A DNA stretch of 64,000 bases, from positions 62,001 through 126,000 of the forward strand of contig NZ_JANUGQ010000015.1 in NCBI RefSeq assembly GCF_024756275.1, read 5' to 3'. A program made the translations under genes and the position numbers. Positions 16,800 to 24,746 of the stretch are shown here, piece by piece; within the stretch, counting starts at the first letter, position 1; every line of letters begins with the position of its first letter. The notes under the pieces are model-generated. The model saw only the letters and a program-made list of their open reading frames with translations. It was not told the origin of the DNA and made no database searches. The DNA is from Streptomyces pyxinae. Its GTDB lineage: Bacteria; Actinomycetota; Actinomycetes; Streptomycetales; Streptomycetaceae.

Positions 16800-17312
16800 C
16801 TGCACCGCGCCCGCCCCCGTCAGGGCCCGCACCTCGGTCTCCGCGTGCCGGGCCGGGTCCGGGCGCTCGGACGAGGTGACCGTCCCCGGCCAGCCCGCCA
16901 GAAGGCCCAGCGGAACGGAGACCAGGCCCGGGTTCTGAAGCGGGAAGAGCTGGAAGTCCAGGTCCGGGAAGAGCGAGTGGAGCAGCACCGGCAGATTGGC
17001 CGACGCGGCCACCGCGAAGGCGAGACCGACCAGGAAGGCCACATTCAGATAGCGGGCCGGCAGACCGAGCGCGACCGCCACCGCCCCGATCCCGGCGGCG
17101 ACCGGCCGGGCCACGGTCACCTCGCGGCGGGGCGGCGCGGAGGGCCGCCGGAGGGAGGCGTACAGATCGTGGGCGACCGAGGCCGAGGAGGCAAGGGTGA
17201 TCCCGGCGACCACGGCCAGGATGGTGGCGAAGGCGACGGCGGCGACCACCGCGAAGAGAATCGTGCCCCCGGTCGACCCCGGGCCCCCGCCCAGCTCGGT
17301 GGCGAGCAGCGG
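16800..17312 (-). pseudogene. Decayed cation/acetate symporter (SSS family) C-terminal fragment
   Basis: Reading from 17312 the translation is clearly the last third of an ActP-like sodium:solute symporter: LLATELGGGPGSTGG, then FATILAVVAGITLASSASVAHDLYA, then FLVGLAFAVAASANLPVLL and FPLQNPGLVSVPLG, ending EVRALTGAGA. A TGA (17315-17313) stands just before it, and no upstream portion of the roughly 540-residue family exists. Compared with the family as I remember it, about 35 residues including a helix are also missing between LLHSLF and PDLDF. No proper stop follows, and the frame runs on into the antisense of the response-regulator end. It is not expected to make a functional transporter. 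Confidence 0.8.
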
Positions 17313-17413
17313 TCAGCGAACCGTTCGGCCGCGTGCCAAGGATGGGCAGATCGGGCGGTTCCCGGATTCCTCTCGCCGGATCTTCATCCCATCGAGTGGT
17401 CCGGCAAGGGACC

Positions 17414-17452
17414 GGCCCCCGAAGCGGCACACACGTGCCGGCTTCGGGGGCC
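17414..17452 (-). terminator. Hairpin terminator of parE
   Basis: Outer arms GGCCCCCGAAGC (17414-17425) and GCTTCGGGGGCC (17441-17452) pair perfectly. An inner GGCAC/GTGCC stem with an ACAC loop extends the helix, with one bulged G. It lies about 80 bases past the parE stop. Confidence 0.85.
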
Positions 17453-17529
17453 GTGGCATCGGCACCGGGTGGCCCCGGACGGGATCCGGCGGACCCCGCC
17501 CGGGGCGCCCGGTCACCGGGGCGGACGGC

Positions 17530-19647
17530 TCAGACGTCGATCTTGGTCCGGTCCAGGGTCGCCGCCGAGCCGGTGATGAACTCCTTGCGCGGCGCCACCT
17601 CATTGCCCATCAGCAGGTCGAAGACCCGCTCGGAGGACTCCAGGTCCCCGATGTTGATCCGGCGCAGGGTCCGGTGGCGCGGATCCATGGTGGTCTCCGC
17701 GAGCTGGTCGGCGTCCATCTCGCCCAGACCCTTGTACCGCTGGATCGAGTCCTTGTACCGGACGCCCTTGCGCTGGAACTCCAGCAGGGTCTGGCGGAGT
17801 TCGTTGTCCGAGTACGTGTAGACGTACTTGTCCTGGCCCTTCTTGGGCTGGATCAGCTCGATCCGGTGCAGCGGCGGCACGGCGGCGAAGACCCGGCCCG
17901 CCTCCACCATCGGCCGCATGTACCGCTGGAAGAGCGTCAGCAGCAGACAGCGGATGTGGGCACCGTCCACATCGGCGTCGACCAGCAGGACGATCTTTCC
18001 GTAGCGGGCCGCGTCGATGTCGAAGGTGCGGCCCGAACCGGCTCCTATGACCTGGATGATGGCCCCGCACTCGGCGTTCTTCAGCATGTCCGAGACGGAC
18101 GACTTCTGAACGTTGAGGATCTTGCCCCGGATCGGCAGCAGCGCCTGGAACTCGCTGTTCCGGGCGAGTTTGGCGGTGCCCAGCGCGGAGTCGCCCTCCA
18201 CGATGAACAGTTCGCTGCGCTCCACGTCGTCGCTGCGGCAGTCGGCCAGCTTGGCCGGGAGCGAGGAGGACTCCAGGGCCGTCTTGCGGCGCTGCGCCTC
18301 CTTGTGCTGCCGGGCGGCGATCCGGGTGCGGGCGGCCGCCACGGCCTTCTCCAGCACCGCCCGGGCCTGCGCCTTGGCGTCCCGCTTGGTGGAGGTGAGG
18401 AACGCCTTGAGCTCCTTGGCGATCACATTGGCGACGATCCGGTTGGCCGCCGAGGTGCCCAGCACCTCCTTGGTCTGGCCCTCGAACTGCGGCTCCGCGA
18501 GCCGCACCGTCACCACCGCGGTGAGGCCCTCCAGGGCGTCGTCCTTGACGATGTCGTCCTCGGCGACGCGCAGCAGCTTGGCCGAGCGCAGCACCTCGTT
18601 GACGGTCTTGGTCACCGAGCGCTCGAAGCCGGTGACATGGGTGCCGCCCTTGGGGGTGGCGATGATGTTCACGAAGGACTTGAGCGTGGTGTCGTACCCG
18701 GTGCCCCAGCGCAGCGCCACGTCCACGCCCAGTTCCCGGGTGACCTCGGTCGGGGTCATGTGGCCGCGGTCGTCCAGGACCGGCACGGTCTCCTTGAAGG
18801 TGCCCTGTCCGCTGAGCCGCAGCACGTCGCAGACGGCCTTGTCCTGCGCCAGGTACTCGCAGAACTCGCTGATGCCGCCGTCGAAACGGAAGGTCTCCTC
18901 AGTCTTGCCCTCGCCGTCGAGACCGCGCTCGTCCCGTACGACGATGGTGAGTCCGGGCACCAGGAAGGCGGTCTGCCGGGCGCGCTGGTAGAGCGTCTCC
19001 AGCGACAGCCGGGCGTCCTTGAGGAAGATCTGCCGGTCCGACCAGTACCGCACCCGCGTGCCGGTACGGGTCTTGGCCACCCGCTTGCCCTTGCGCAGCC
19101 CGTTGCCGGGGTCGAACGGCGCGTCCGGGCCCGACTCGGTGAAGATGCCCGGGACACCGCGCCGGAAGCTGATCGAGTGGGTGGCGCTGTTGCGGTCCAC
19201 CTCCACGTCGAGCCGCGCCGACAGGGCGTTGACCACCGAGGCGCCCACTCCGTGCAGGCCGCCGGACGCGGCGTAGGAGCCGCCGCCGAACTTGCCGCCG
19301 GCGTGCAGCTTGGTCATGACGACCTCGACACCGGAGAGCCCGGTCTTGGGCTCCACGTCGACCGGGATGCCACGGCCGTTGTCCCGCACCTCCACGGAGC
19401 CGTCGTCGTGCAGCACCACCTCGATGTGGTCGCAGTAGCCGCCGAGGGCCTCGTCCACCGAGTTGTCGATGATCTCCCAGAGGCAGTGCATCAGACCGCG
19501 ACTGTCCGTCGACCCGATGTACATACCGGGACGCTTGCGAACCGCTTCCAGCCCTTCGAGGACGAGCAGGTGCCGCGCGGTGTAGTTGGAACCGTCACGG
19601 TCTGCGGTCAGCAGCGCACTCGACGGCACGGACGATTGGGCGGTCAC
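17530..19647 (-). CDS. parE: DNA topoisomerase IV subunit B
   Basis: An ATPase subunit of type IIA topoisomerase, 705 residues, partner of ParC. The GHKL ATPase shows EIIDNSVDEALGG with the Mg-binding Asn, then DNGRGIP and GGLHGVGASVVNALS. The TOPRIM domain has the catalytic acid in FIVEGDSALGTAK and the metal pair in DADVDGAHI. The C-terminus is the ParE short form ending in DRTKIDV. I chose the GTG at 19647 because GAGGAG stands eight bases upstream and the N-terminus then matches relatives; the longer open frame to 19782 has no ribosome site and no similarity. It is divergent from the small zinc-ribbon gene and has its own strong terminator. Confidence 0.93.
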   Translation of the reverse strand: MTAQSSVPSSALLTADRDGSNYTARHLLVLEGLEAVRKRPGMYIGSTDSRGLMHCLWEIIDNSVDEALGGYCDHIEVVLHDDGSVEVRDNGRGIPVDVEPKTGLSGVEVVMTKLHAGGKFGGGSYAASGGLHGVGASVVNALSARLDVEVDRNSATHSISFRRGVPGIFTESGPDAPFDPGNGLRKGKRVAKTRTGTRVRYWSDRQIFLKDARLSLETLYQRARQTAFLVPGLTIVVRDERGLDGEGKTEETFRFDGGISEFCEYLAQDKAVCDVLRLSGQGTFKETVPVLDDRGHMTPTEVTRELGVDVALRWGTGYDTTLKSFVNIIATPKGGTHVTGFERSVTKTVNEVLRSAKLLRVAEDDIVKDDALEGLTAVVTVRLAEPQFEGQTKEVLGTSAANRIVANVIAKELKAFLTSTKRDAKAQARAVLEKAVAAARTRIAARQHKEAQRRKTALESSSLPAKLADCRSDDVERSELFIVEGDSALGTAKLARNSEFQALLPIRGKILNVQKSSVSDMLKNAECGAIIQVIGAGSGRTFDIDAARYGKIVLLVDADVDGAHIRCLLLTLFQRYMRPMVEAGRVFAAVPPLHRIELIQPKKGQDKYVYTYSDNELRQTLLEFQRKGVRYKDSIQRYKGLGEMDADQLAETTMDPRHRTLRRINIGDLESSERVFDLLMGNEVAPRKEFITGSAATLDRTKIDV

Positions 19648-20078
19648 GCGGTTCGCTCCTCGCTGAATTTGAGATCCGGCCCCATGGGGTAAGGCCCGGC
19701 GACTGTAGCCGGTCCGAGGGTACAGAGCCCTGGTAGAGCGGCTGTTACGCCACCCTCGGGAAAATGTGCGCCCCTCCATCATCGCATGTGTGTTCGATGG
19801 CCGCGCCGCGTGACGTGCACATCACGTTCCCTTCGAGGCATGAACCATTTAGGCTCCGGGCACGTCCTCATGAACAACCGGCAACCCAGCCGGGAGGACA
19901 AGTGAGACACTGCAACGCGAAACCCGTAGAGCCCAGCAATACGGTTCCTTCGCCCCACACCGGTAGCAGACAGCCTTCCTGGAAGAACTTTCGAGGAAAA
20001 GCCACGAGCGGGAACGTTTTCGGCCTGGTTGGATGTTGACCCTGGTACGACAGCTCGTCGAGCTAGAGAAGAGGCGAC
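19648..20078. other. Lower-GC divergent intergenic region between parE and the zinc-ribbon gene
   Basis: About 430 bases, clearly less GC-rich than the neighbourhood from 19780 to 20060. On the minus strand TACAGT is a possible parE -10. On the plus strand TTGACC (20036-20041) is a possible -35, and AGCTCG-T-CGAGCT is a small dyad near 20051-20063. A possible 45-residue reading frame (GTG 19902 to TGA 20039) follows GGGAGGAC, but its third positions are not GC-biased and I do not count it as a gene. Confidence 0.45.
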
Positions 20079-20309
20079 GTGACTACTGTTCTGACCCCCG
20101 CGAGCCCGCTGACCGCGGCCGACCGCTGCGACCGTTGCGGCGCCCAGGCGTATCTGCGCGTCGTGCTGACCAGCGGTGGTGAACTGCTCTTCTGCGCCCA
20201 CCACGGGCGCAAGTTCGAGCCGGAACTCAAGAAGATCGCCGCGGAAATACAGGATGAGACGGACCGGCTCACCGACGTGCCGGCCGGTGCAGTCGACGAC
20301 GAGCGCTGA
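20079..20309 (+). CDS. Small zinc-ribbon protein (DUF7455-like)
   Basis: A 76-residue conserved actinobacterial protein. Cys pairs in DRCDRCGAQAYLR and LLFCAHHGRKF form a short zinc-ribbon-like fold, followed by a charged helix and an acidic tail. The GTG start has AGAAGAGG just upstream. In relatives this small gene sits beside hrdB and parE, as here, which suggests a conserved housekeeping role, but its function is not known. It is followed by a good terminator. Confidence 0.82.
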   Translation: MTTVLTPASPLTAADRCDRCGAQAYLRVVLTSGGELLFCAHHGRKFEPELKKIAAEIQDETDRLTDVPAGAVDDER

Positions 20310-20357
20310 CTCTCGGCGTCCCACGACGAGCCAGGGACCGGTCCAGGACCGGCCGAC

Positions 20358-20388
20358 GGGCGGCCACCCTTTCCAGGGGTGGCCGCCC
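20358..20388 (+). terminator. Hairpin terminator
   Basis: Arms GGGCGGCCACCC (20358-20369) and GGGTGGCCGCCC (20377-20388) with a TTTCCAG loop, followed by GTTCTCG. It lies about 50 bases past the zinc-ribbon gene. Confidence 0.85.
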
Positions 20389-20746
20389 GTTCTCGTACCC
20401 CCGGCCGGGCAACGCCCTCGGCGGGCCGCCCGGGTGGCGACGGACGACGTCCCGGGGCCCCGGGGACCCGGCGCGGGCCGTGACCCGGGTACGCGGCACC
20501 CGCGGCCGGCGGCGCGCCCACCCGGCTCCCGCCGCCGGGGCGGGGCCGCCCCGGCTCCTGGAACCCGCCCGGAGGGCCGCAGCCACCCGCCGAAGGCCCG
20601 AAACCGGTGGCCCCGGCCTCGCCGGCCACCCTCGCCCGCCCCGTACGCCACAGGGGCCGCCAGGGCCCGGGGACCGCCGGCGGCCGACCGGGGCCTTCGG
20701 CGGTCTCCGGGTCTCCGGGCGCTTCGGGACCGCCGGCGACTGACGC
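20389..20746. other. Gene-free interval
   Basis: About 360 bases of GC-rich sequence between convergent genes. I see no coding sequence, RNA or ordered repeat. It must include the terminator of the minus-strand protease, but no single outstanding hairpin stands out. Confidence 0.4.
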
Positions 20747-21565
20747 CTACTGGGGCAGCGCCGCCGCCACCCGGGTGTAGACCCCGGGGCTGCCGGGCTC
20801 TCCGCAGCCGTTGCCCCAGGAGACCAGTCCGATCAGCTTCCCCTGGGCCACCAGCGGCCCGCCGCTGTCCCCCTGGCAGGCGTCCCGCCCCCCTTCCGGC
20901 TCGCCGGCGCAGAGCATGGTCACGGGGTCGTAGAGGCCGCCCTCGCCGCTCACGTACGCCCGCGCGCAGGTCTCGTCCGGCAGTACCCGGACCCGCGCCG
21001 AGCGCAGCCCGTACGCGTAGGTGCCGAATCCCGTGGTGTCACCCCAGCCGTAGACGGCCGCCGCGGTGCCGGGGCGGTACGCCGGGTCGCCCCGGCCGGC
21101 GAGCGGGAGGACGTACGACTGCGGCAGCGGACTCGCCAGGGTGAGGACGGCCAGGTCGCCGGCGTTGGTGACCGGGTCGTACTCCGGATTGACCCAGGAC
21201 CCCGCCACCGGCACCTCCTGGCCGCCGGCGCCGCTGAGCCGGGTGCGCCCGGCGACCACCTTCAGGTCCGCCGGGCGGCCGGTGCCCGTGCCGAGCACCT
21301 CGGCCGACAGGCAGTGGGCCACCGTGGCGACCTTCGTCGGTGCCACCACGACACCCCCGCAGAACTGGCCCGCCCGGCTGCCCCCGAACCGGTCACGACT
21401 GGTCAGCGCCACCGCCCAGGGGCTGTCCTCGGCCCGCACCGGCTCACCGCCCACCACGACGCCGTCGGCGGCCGCCGGTGGTGGTACGAGCAGCGGCGCC
21501 ACCGCCGCCACGGCGCCCAGCAGGGCGGCTCCGGTCCATGTCCGGCTGATGGGACGACGACGCAT
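20747..21565 (-). CDS. Secreted trypsin-like serine protease (S1)
   Basis: A 272-residue chymotrypsin-fold protease. The signal peptide spans about residues 1-33, ending PAAA. The catalytic triad is His84 in TVAHC, Asp137 in AGDLAVL and Ser234 in GDSGGPL. Asp228 in the S1 pocket predicts trypsin-like cleavage after Arg or Lys. The mature end VVGGEPVRAEDSPW resembles activated trypsins, so little or no propeptide is likely. Disulphide-forming cysteines flank the His and Ser regions. It lies between hrdB and the zinc-ribbon gene. No specific regulator site is recognised. Confidence 0.92.
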   Translation of the reverse strand: MRRRPISRTWTGAALLGAVAAVAPLLVPPPAAADGVVVGGEPVRAEDSPWAVALTSRDRFGGSRAGQFCGGVVVAPTKVATVAHCLSAEVLGTGTGRPADLKVVAGRTRLSGAGGQEVPVAGSWVNPEYDPVTNAGDLAVLTLASPLPQSYVLPLAGRGDPAYRPGTAAAVYGWGDTTGFGTYAYGLRSARVRVLPDETCARAYVSGEGGLYDPVTMLCAGEPEGGRDACQGDSGGPLVAQGKLIGLVSWGNGCGEPGSPGVYTRVAAALPQ

Positions 21566-21732
21566 GAGGCCTCCTGACTCTCCGGTGAACGGGATTCACT
21601 CAGGGTCACCTCGATTGGAGCACAGCGCACCCGCACCGCGCGGCGGAATGGTCCCGGGATCCCCCGGTCCGGTGATGTCCGCCGGGCCGCGCCGCCCACC
21701 CGTGCCCGGCCCGGCCGCGCTCGCCGGAAAAG

Positions 21733-21774
21733 CCGGAGGGCCCGGCCCCCCGTCAGGGGAACCGGGCCCTCCGG
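21733..21774 (-). terminator. hrdB terminator
   Basis: Arms CCGGAGGGCCCGG (21733-21745) and CCGGGCCCTCCGG (21762-21774), extended by an inner CCCC/GGGG pairing. It is placed 24 bases beyond the hrdB stop. Confidence 0.88.
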
Positions 21775-21797
21775 CCGACGACGTCCGTCAATCCGTA

Positions 21798-23345
21798 TCA
21801 GTCGAGGTAGTCGCGCAGCACCTGGGAGCGCGACGGGTGGCGCAGCTTCGACATGGTCTTGGACTCGATCTGGCGGATCCGCTCACGGGTCACCCCGTAG
21901 ACCTTGCCGATCTCGTCCAGCGTCTTCGGCTGGCCGTCGGTGAGGCCGAAGCGCATGGAAACCACACCGGCCTCGCGCTCCGAGAGGGTGTCGAGGACCG
22001 AGTGCAGCTGCTCCTGGAGGAGCGTGAAGCTGACCGCGTCGGCCGGGACGACCGCCTCGGAGTCCTCGATCAGGTCACCGAACTCGCTGTCGCCGTCCTC
22101 GCCCAGCGGGGTGTGCAGCGAGATCGGCTCGCGGCCGTACTTCTGGACCTCGATGACCTTCTCCGGGGTCATGTCGAGCTCCTTGGCCAGCTCCTCCGGG
22201 GTGGGCTCGCGGCCCAGGTCCTGGAGCATCTGGCGCTGGACCCGGGCCAGCTTGTTGATGACCTCGACCATGTGCACCGGGATACGGATGGTGCGCGCCT
22301 GGTCGGCCATGGCCCGGGTGATCGCCTGCCGGATCCACCACGTGGCGTACGTGGAGAACTTGTAGCCCTTGGTGTAGTCGAACTTCTCGACCGCCCGGAT
22401 GAGGCCCAGGTTGCCCTCCTGGATCAGGTCCAGGAAGAGCATGCCGCGCCCGGTGTAGCGCTTGGCCAGCGAGACGACCAGCCGGAGGTTGGCCTCCAGC
22501 AGGTGGTTCTTGGCCCGGCGGCCGTCCTCGGCGATGATCTCCAGCTCGCGTTTGAGCTTCGGGGCCAGCTTGTCGGCGTTGGCCAGCTTGTCCTCCGCGA
22601 AGAGGCCGGCCTCGATGCGCTTGGCGAGCTCGACCTCCTGCTCCGCGTTGAGGAGCGGGACCTTGCCGATCTGCTTCAGGTAGTCCTTGACCGGGTCGGC
22701 GGTGGCACCGGCCACGGCGACCTGCTGGGCGGGGGCGTCGTCCTCGTCCTCGTCCGAGAGCACGAAGCCCTTGTTCTCGCCCTCGGCCTCCTCGTCCTCG
22801 CCCTTGCCGGGCGCGACGTCCTCGAGCAGTTCCTCGCCCTCGATGAGCTCGTCGGCGTCCTTCTTGGCCGCCGTCTTCTTCGCGGTGGTCTTCTTGGCGG
22901 CGGTCTTCTTCACCGCCGTCTTCTTGGCCGCGGTCTTCTTCGCCGCCGCCTTCTTGGCCGGGGCACCGGCCTCATCGGCCGGGTCGTCCGCGCCCGGGCC
23001 CGCCGGGGCCGCGGAAGCGGCGACGGTCTTCGTCACGGCCGTCCTGGCGGTGACCGGCTTGGTGGCGGTGCGCTTGGCCGGGCTCTTCGCTGCGACGCTC
23101 TTGCGGGCGCGCTTCGGCGACTCCGCTGCACTGACCATCAGCGTCACACCCTCTTCCTCGAGGATCTGATTGAGGCTGCGCAGAACATTCTTCCACTGGG
23201 TTGGCGGAATCTGGTCAGCCTCGAAGGCCCGACGCACGTCATCGCCGGCAATCTGCCCATCAGCCTTTCCCCGCTCGATGAGCGCCATCACAGACTCGGA
23301 CTCGGCGATCTCCGGCGGGAGCGTACGGGATGTGCTGGCCGACAC
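21798..23345 (-). CDS. hrdB: Principal sigma factor HrdB
   Basis: The essential housekeeping sigma-70 factor, 515 residues from the GTG at 23345. The N-terminal region 1.1-like segment MALIERGKADGQIAGDDVR is followed by a Lys/Ala-rich linker of KKTAAKK repeats and an acidic stretch GFVLSDEDEDDAP. The core follows: region 1.2 DPVKDYLKQIGKVPLL, region 2 with NLRLVVSLAKRYTGRGM and YATWWIRQAITRA for -10 recognition, and region 4 with GVTRERIRQIESKTMSKLRHP for -35 contacts. The frame stays open upstream to 23501, but the chosen start reproduces the known Streptomyces N-terminus and has AGAGG before it. It has its own terminator, so it is monocistronic. Confidence 0.96.
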   Translation of the reverse strand: MSASTSRTLPPEIAESESVMALIERGKADGQIAGDDVRRAFEADQIPPTQWKNVLRSLNQILEEEGVTLMVSAAESPKRARKSVAAKSPAKRTATKPVTARTAVTKTVAASAAPAGPGADDPADEAGAPAKKAAAKKTAAKKTAVKKTAAKKTTAKKTAAKKDADELIEGEELLEDVAPGKGEDEEAEGENKGFVLSDEDEDDAPAQQVAVAGATADPVKDYLKQIGKVPLLNAEQEVELAKRIEAGLFAEDKLANADKLAPKLKRELEIIAEDGRRAKNHLLEANLRLVVSLAKRYTGRGMLFLDLIQEGNLGLIRAVEKFDYTKGYKFSTYATWWIRQAITRAMADQARTIRIPVHMVEVINKLARVQRQMLQDLGREPTPEELAKELDMTPEKVIEVQKYGREPISLHTPLGEDGDSEFGDLIEDSEAVVPADAVSFTLLQEQLHSVLDTLSEREAGVVSMRFGLTDGQPKTLDEIGKVYGVTRERIRQIESKTMSKLRHPSRSQVLRDYLD

Positions 23346-23498
23346 GAACAACCTCTCGGAACGATGGAAACGGCTTCCGGCCCCGCCCGTGACCGGGCCG
23401 GAGCCGACGACCGCCGGCTGGGGATGTGCCGACGACGCGGGCGGAACCTCGGAGCTGGACAGCGCCGTGACCGGCGGCTGTATTCCCTCCTCGGCTGT

Positions 23499-23524
23499 CA
23501 CCTCTTAGGTCATCGCGGTGTTCC
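23499..23524 (-). promoter_or_regulatory. Candidate SigR-type hrdB promoter
   Basis: On the minus strand GGAAC (23524-23520) and GTG (23501-23499) are 18 bases apart, close to the SigR pattern GGAAT-N18-GTT. S. coelicolor hrdB is known to have a thiol-stress SigR promoter besides its main one. The start codon lies about 150 bases downstream. The rest of the interval 23346-23690 has no gene. Confidence 0.35.
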
Positions 23525-23690
23525 GAGGAGCGTTACGCCCAATTCGCGTGGCCCGAGTCACACCCCATACGCGGCGAAGCGCCCCATAGTGGGCGAGATC
23601 GGCCCGAGGCCGTATCGCCGGGCACCGGACGCGTACCCCGGAGGCCCGGCGACACACCTGGGCGGAGGGCCGCGCCGGCGACCCGGCCGG

Positions 23691-24575
23691 TCAGTGCTCG
23701 CGCGGCGCGGGCACGACGCGCTCCACCTCCGGGTGGACCGTGAGCAGTTGCCGCATGGCCGCCTCGGCGGCCGGGGCGTCCCCGGCGGCGAGGGCCTCGA
23801 CGATCCGCGCGTGATGGGCCAGGCAGGACTCGCCGGGGCGGTCGCAGCTGATCGCGGGGGCCCCGGAGACCTGGAGGGCGGCCGCGACGATGCCCGAGAG
23901 GTGCTCCAGCATCCGGTTCCCGGCGAGCTGGATCAGCAGGGAGTGGAATTCGGTGTCGGCCCGCGAGAACGTGACGGCGTCGCCCTGGGCCAGGGCGTGC
24001 CCCATGATCTCGACCATGTCGGAGAGGCGCTGCTGTACGTCCTCCCGGCCGTGCCCGGCGGCGAGCCGGGCGGCCAGCGGCTCGATCGTCCAGCGGAGCT
24101 CGGCCAGCTCCCGGCGCTGGTCGTCGCGCTGCGGCCCGAAGGCGCGCCATTCGATGATGTCCGGATCGAGGAGATTCCAGTCGCTGACGGGCCGGACCCG
24201 GGTGCCGACATTGGGGCGGGCGCTGACGAGGCCCTTGGCCTCCAGGACCCGGAGGGACTCCCGGACGACGGTGCGGGAGACCTCGAACCGCTGGCCGATC
24301 TCCTCGGGCACCAGCGGCCGGTCGGCGCCCAGATCGCCGGAGACGATCATCTGGCCGAGCTGCTGGACCAGTTGGCCGTGCAGACCGCGGCCCCGGCTGC
24401 CCGCCGCCCGGCGGCCGACGCGGCCCAGATCGGTGTCCGCGGCGTCCCAGGCGGGTGGTCCGACGCGGTCGGCGGCGGGCGTCTCCCCGTAGGAATAACG
24501 GTCGAGACCGCCCGGGGCGAGGCCGTTCTCGGCGGCGCGGGCGGCGGTCATCATGGTGTGCGCAAGGGTACTCAC
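23691..24575 (-). CDS. whiH: Sporulation transcription factor WhiH
   Basis: A GntR/FadR-family regulator of 294 residues needed for sporulation septation in aerial hyphae. The winged HTH lies at about 85-150: LVPEEIGQRFEVSRTVVRESLRVLEAKGLVSARPNVGTRV. An FCD-type helical effector domain occupies about 165-285, with histidines that could bind metal or acid ligand. The N-terminus STLAHTMMTAARAAE matches WhiH from memory. The GTG at 24575 follows AAAGGA closely. A GCCGATCA box 64 bases upstream fits sigma-WhiG dependence, which is established for whiH in S. coelicolor. It is divergent from nothing; the next minus-strand gene lies upstream at 24747. Confidence 0.92.
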   Translation of the reverse strand: MSTLAHTMMTAARAAENGLAPGGLDRYSYGETPAADRVGPPAWDAADTDLGRVGRRAAGSRGRGLHGQLVQQLGQMIVSGDLGADRPLVPEEIGQRFEVSRTVVRESLRVLEAKGLVSARPNVGTRVRPVSDWNLLDPDIIEWRAFGPQRDDQRRELAELRWTIEPLAARLAAGHGREDVQQRLSDMVEIMGHALAQGDAVTFSRADTEFHSLLIQLAGNRMLEHLSGIVAAALQVSGAPAISCDRPGESCLAHHARIVEALAAGDAPAAEAAMRQLLTVHPEVERVVPAPREH

Positions 24576-24638
24576 GCATCCTTTGTCGGCTCTGCTTCCA
24601 CGGCCCTTGAGGTCTTTGGTGAAAAGCACACGAAAGGG

Positions 24639-24663
24639 TGATCGGCGCTCGCCCCTCAATTGA
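24639..24663 (-). promoter_or_regulatory. Candidate sigma-WhiG promoter of whiH
   Basis: On the minus strand TCAA (24663-24660), a 13-base spacer and GCCGATCA (24646-24639). The flagellar-type consensus is TAAA-N15-GCCGATAA. The -10 box is strong; the -35 spacing is short by two bases. The start codon is 64 bases downstream. Confidence 0.65.
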
Positions 24664-24746
24664 CGCCTTTTCGGAAGGAAACGGGCATTTTCCAAGGGAG
24701 TTGCGCGGAAGTCACGACCGAAGGCCGTCGCGCGGAGCGCGGTCGG

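Noticed and set aside
17530..19782. Longer start for parE
   Set aside because: The extra 45 residues have no ribosome site and no similarity to ParE; GTG at 19647 with GAGGAG fits.
19902..20039. 45-residue small protein
   Set aside because: Good ribosome site but no third-position GC bias or recognised similarity; kept only as a finding.
21798..23501. Longer start for hrdB
   Set aside because: The open upstream extension overlaps the promoter region and is not part of the known HrdB N-terminus.
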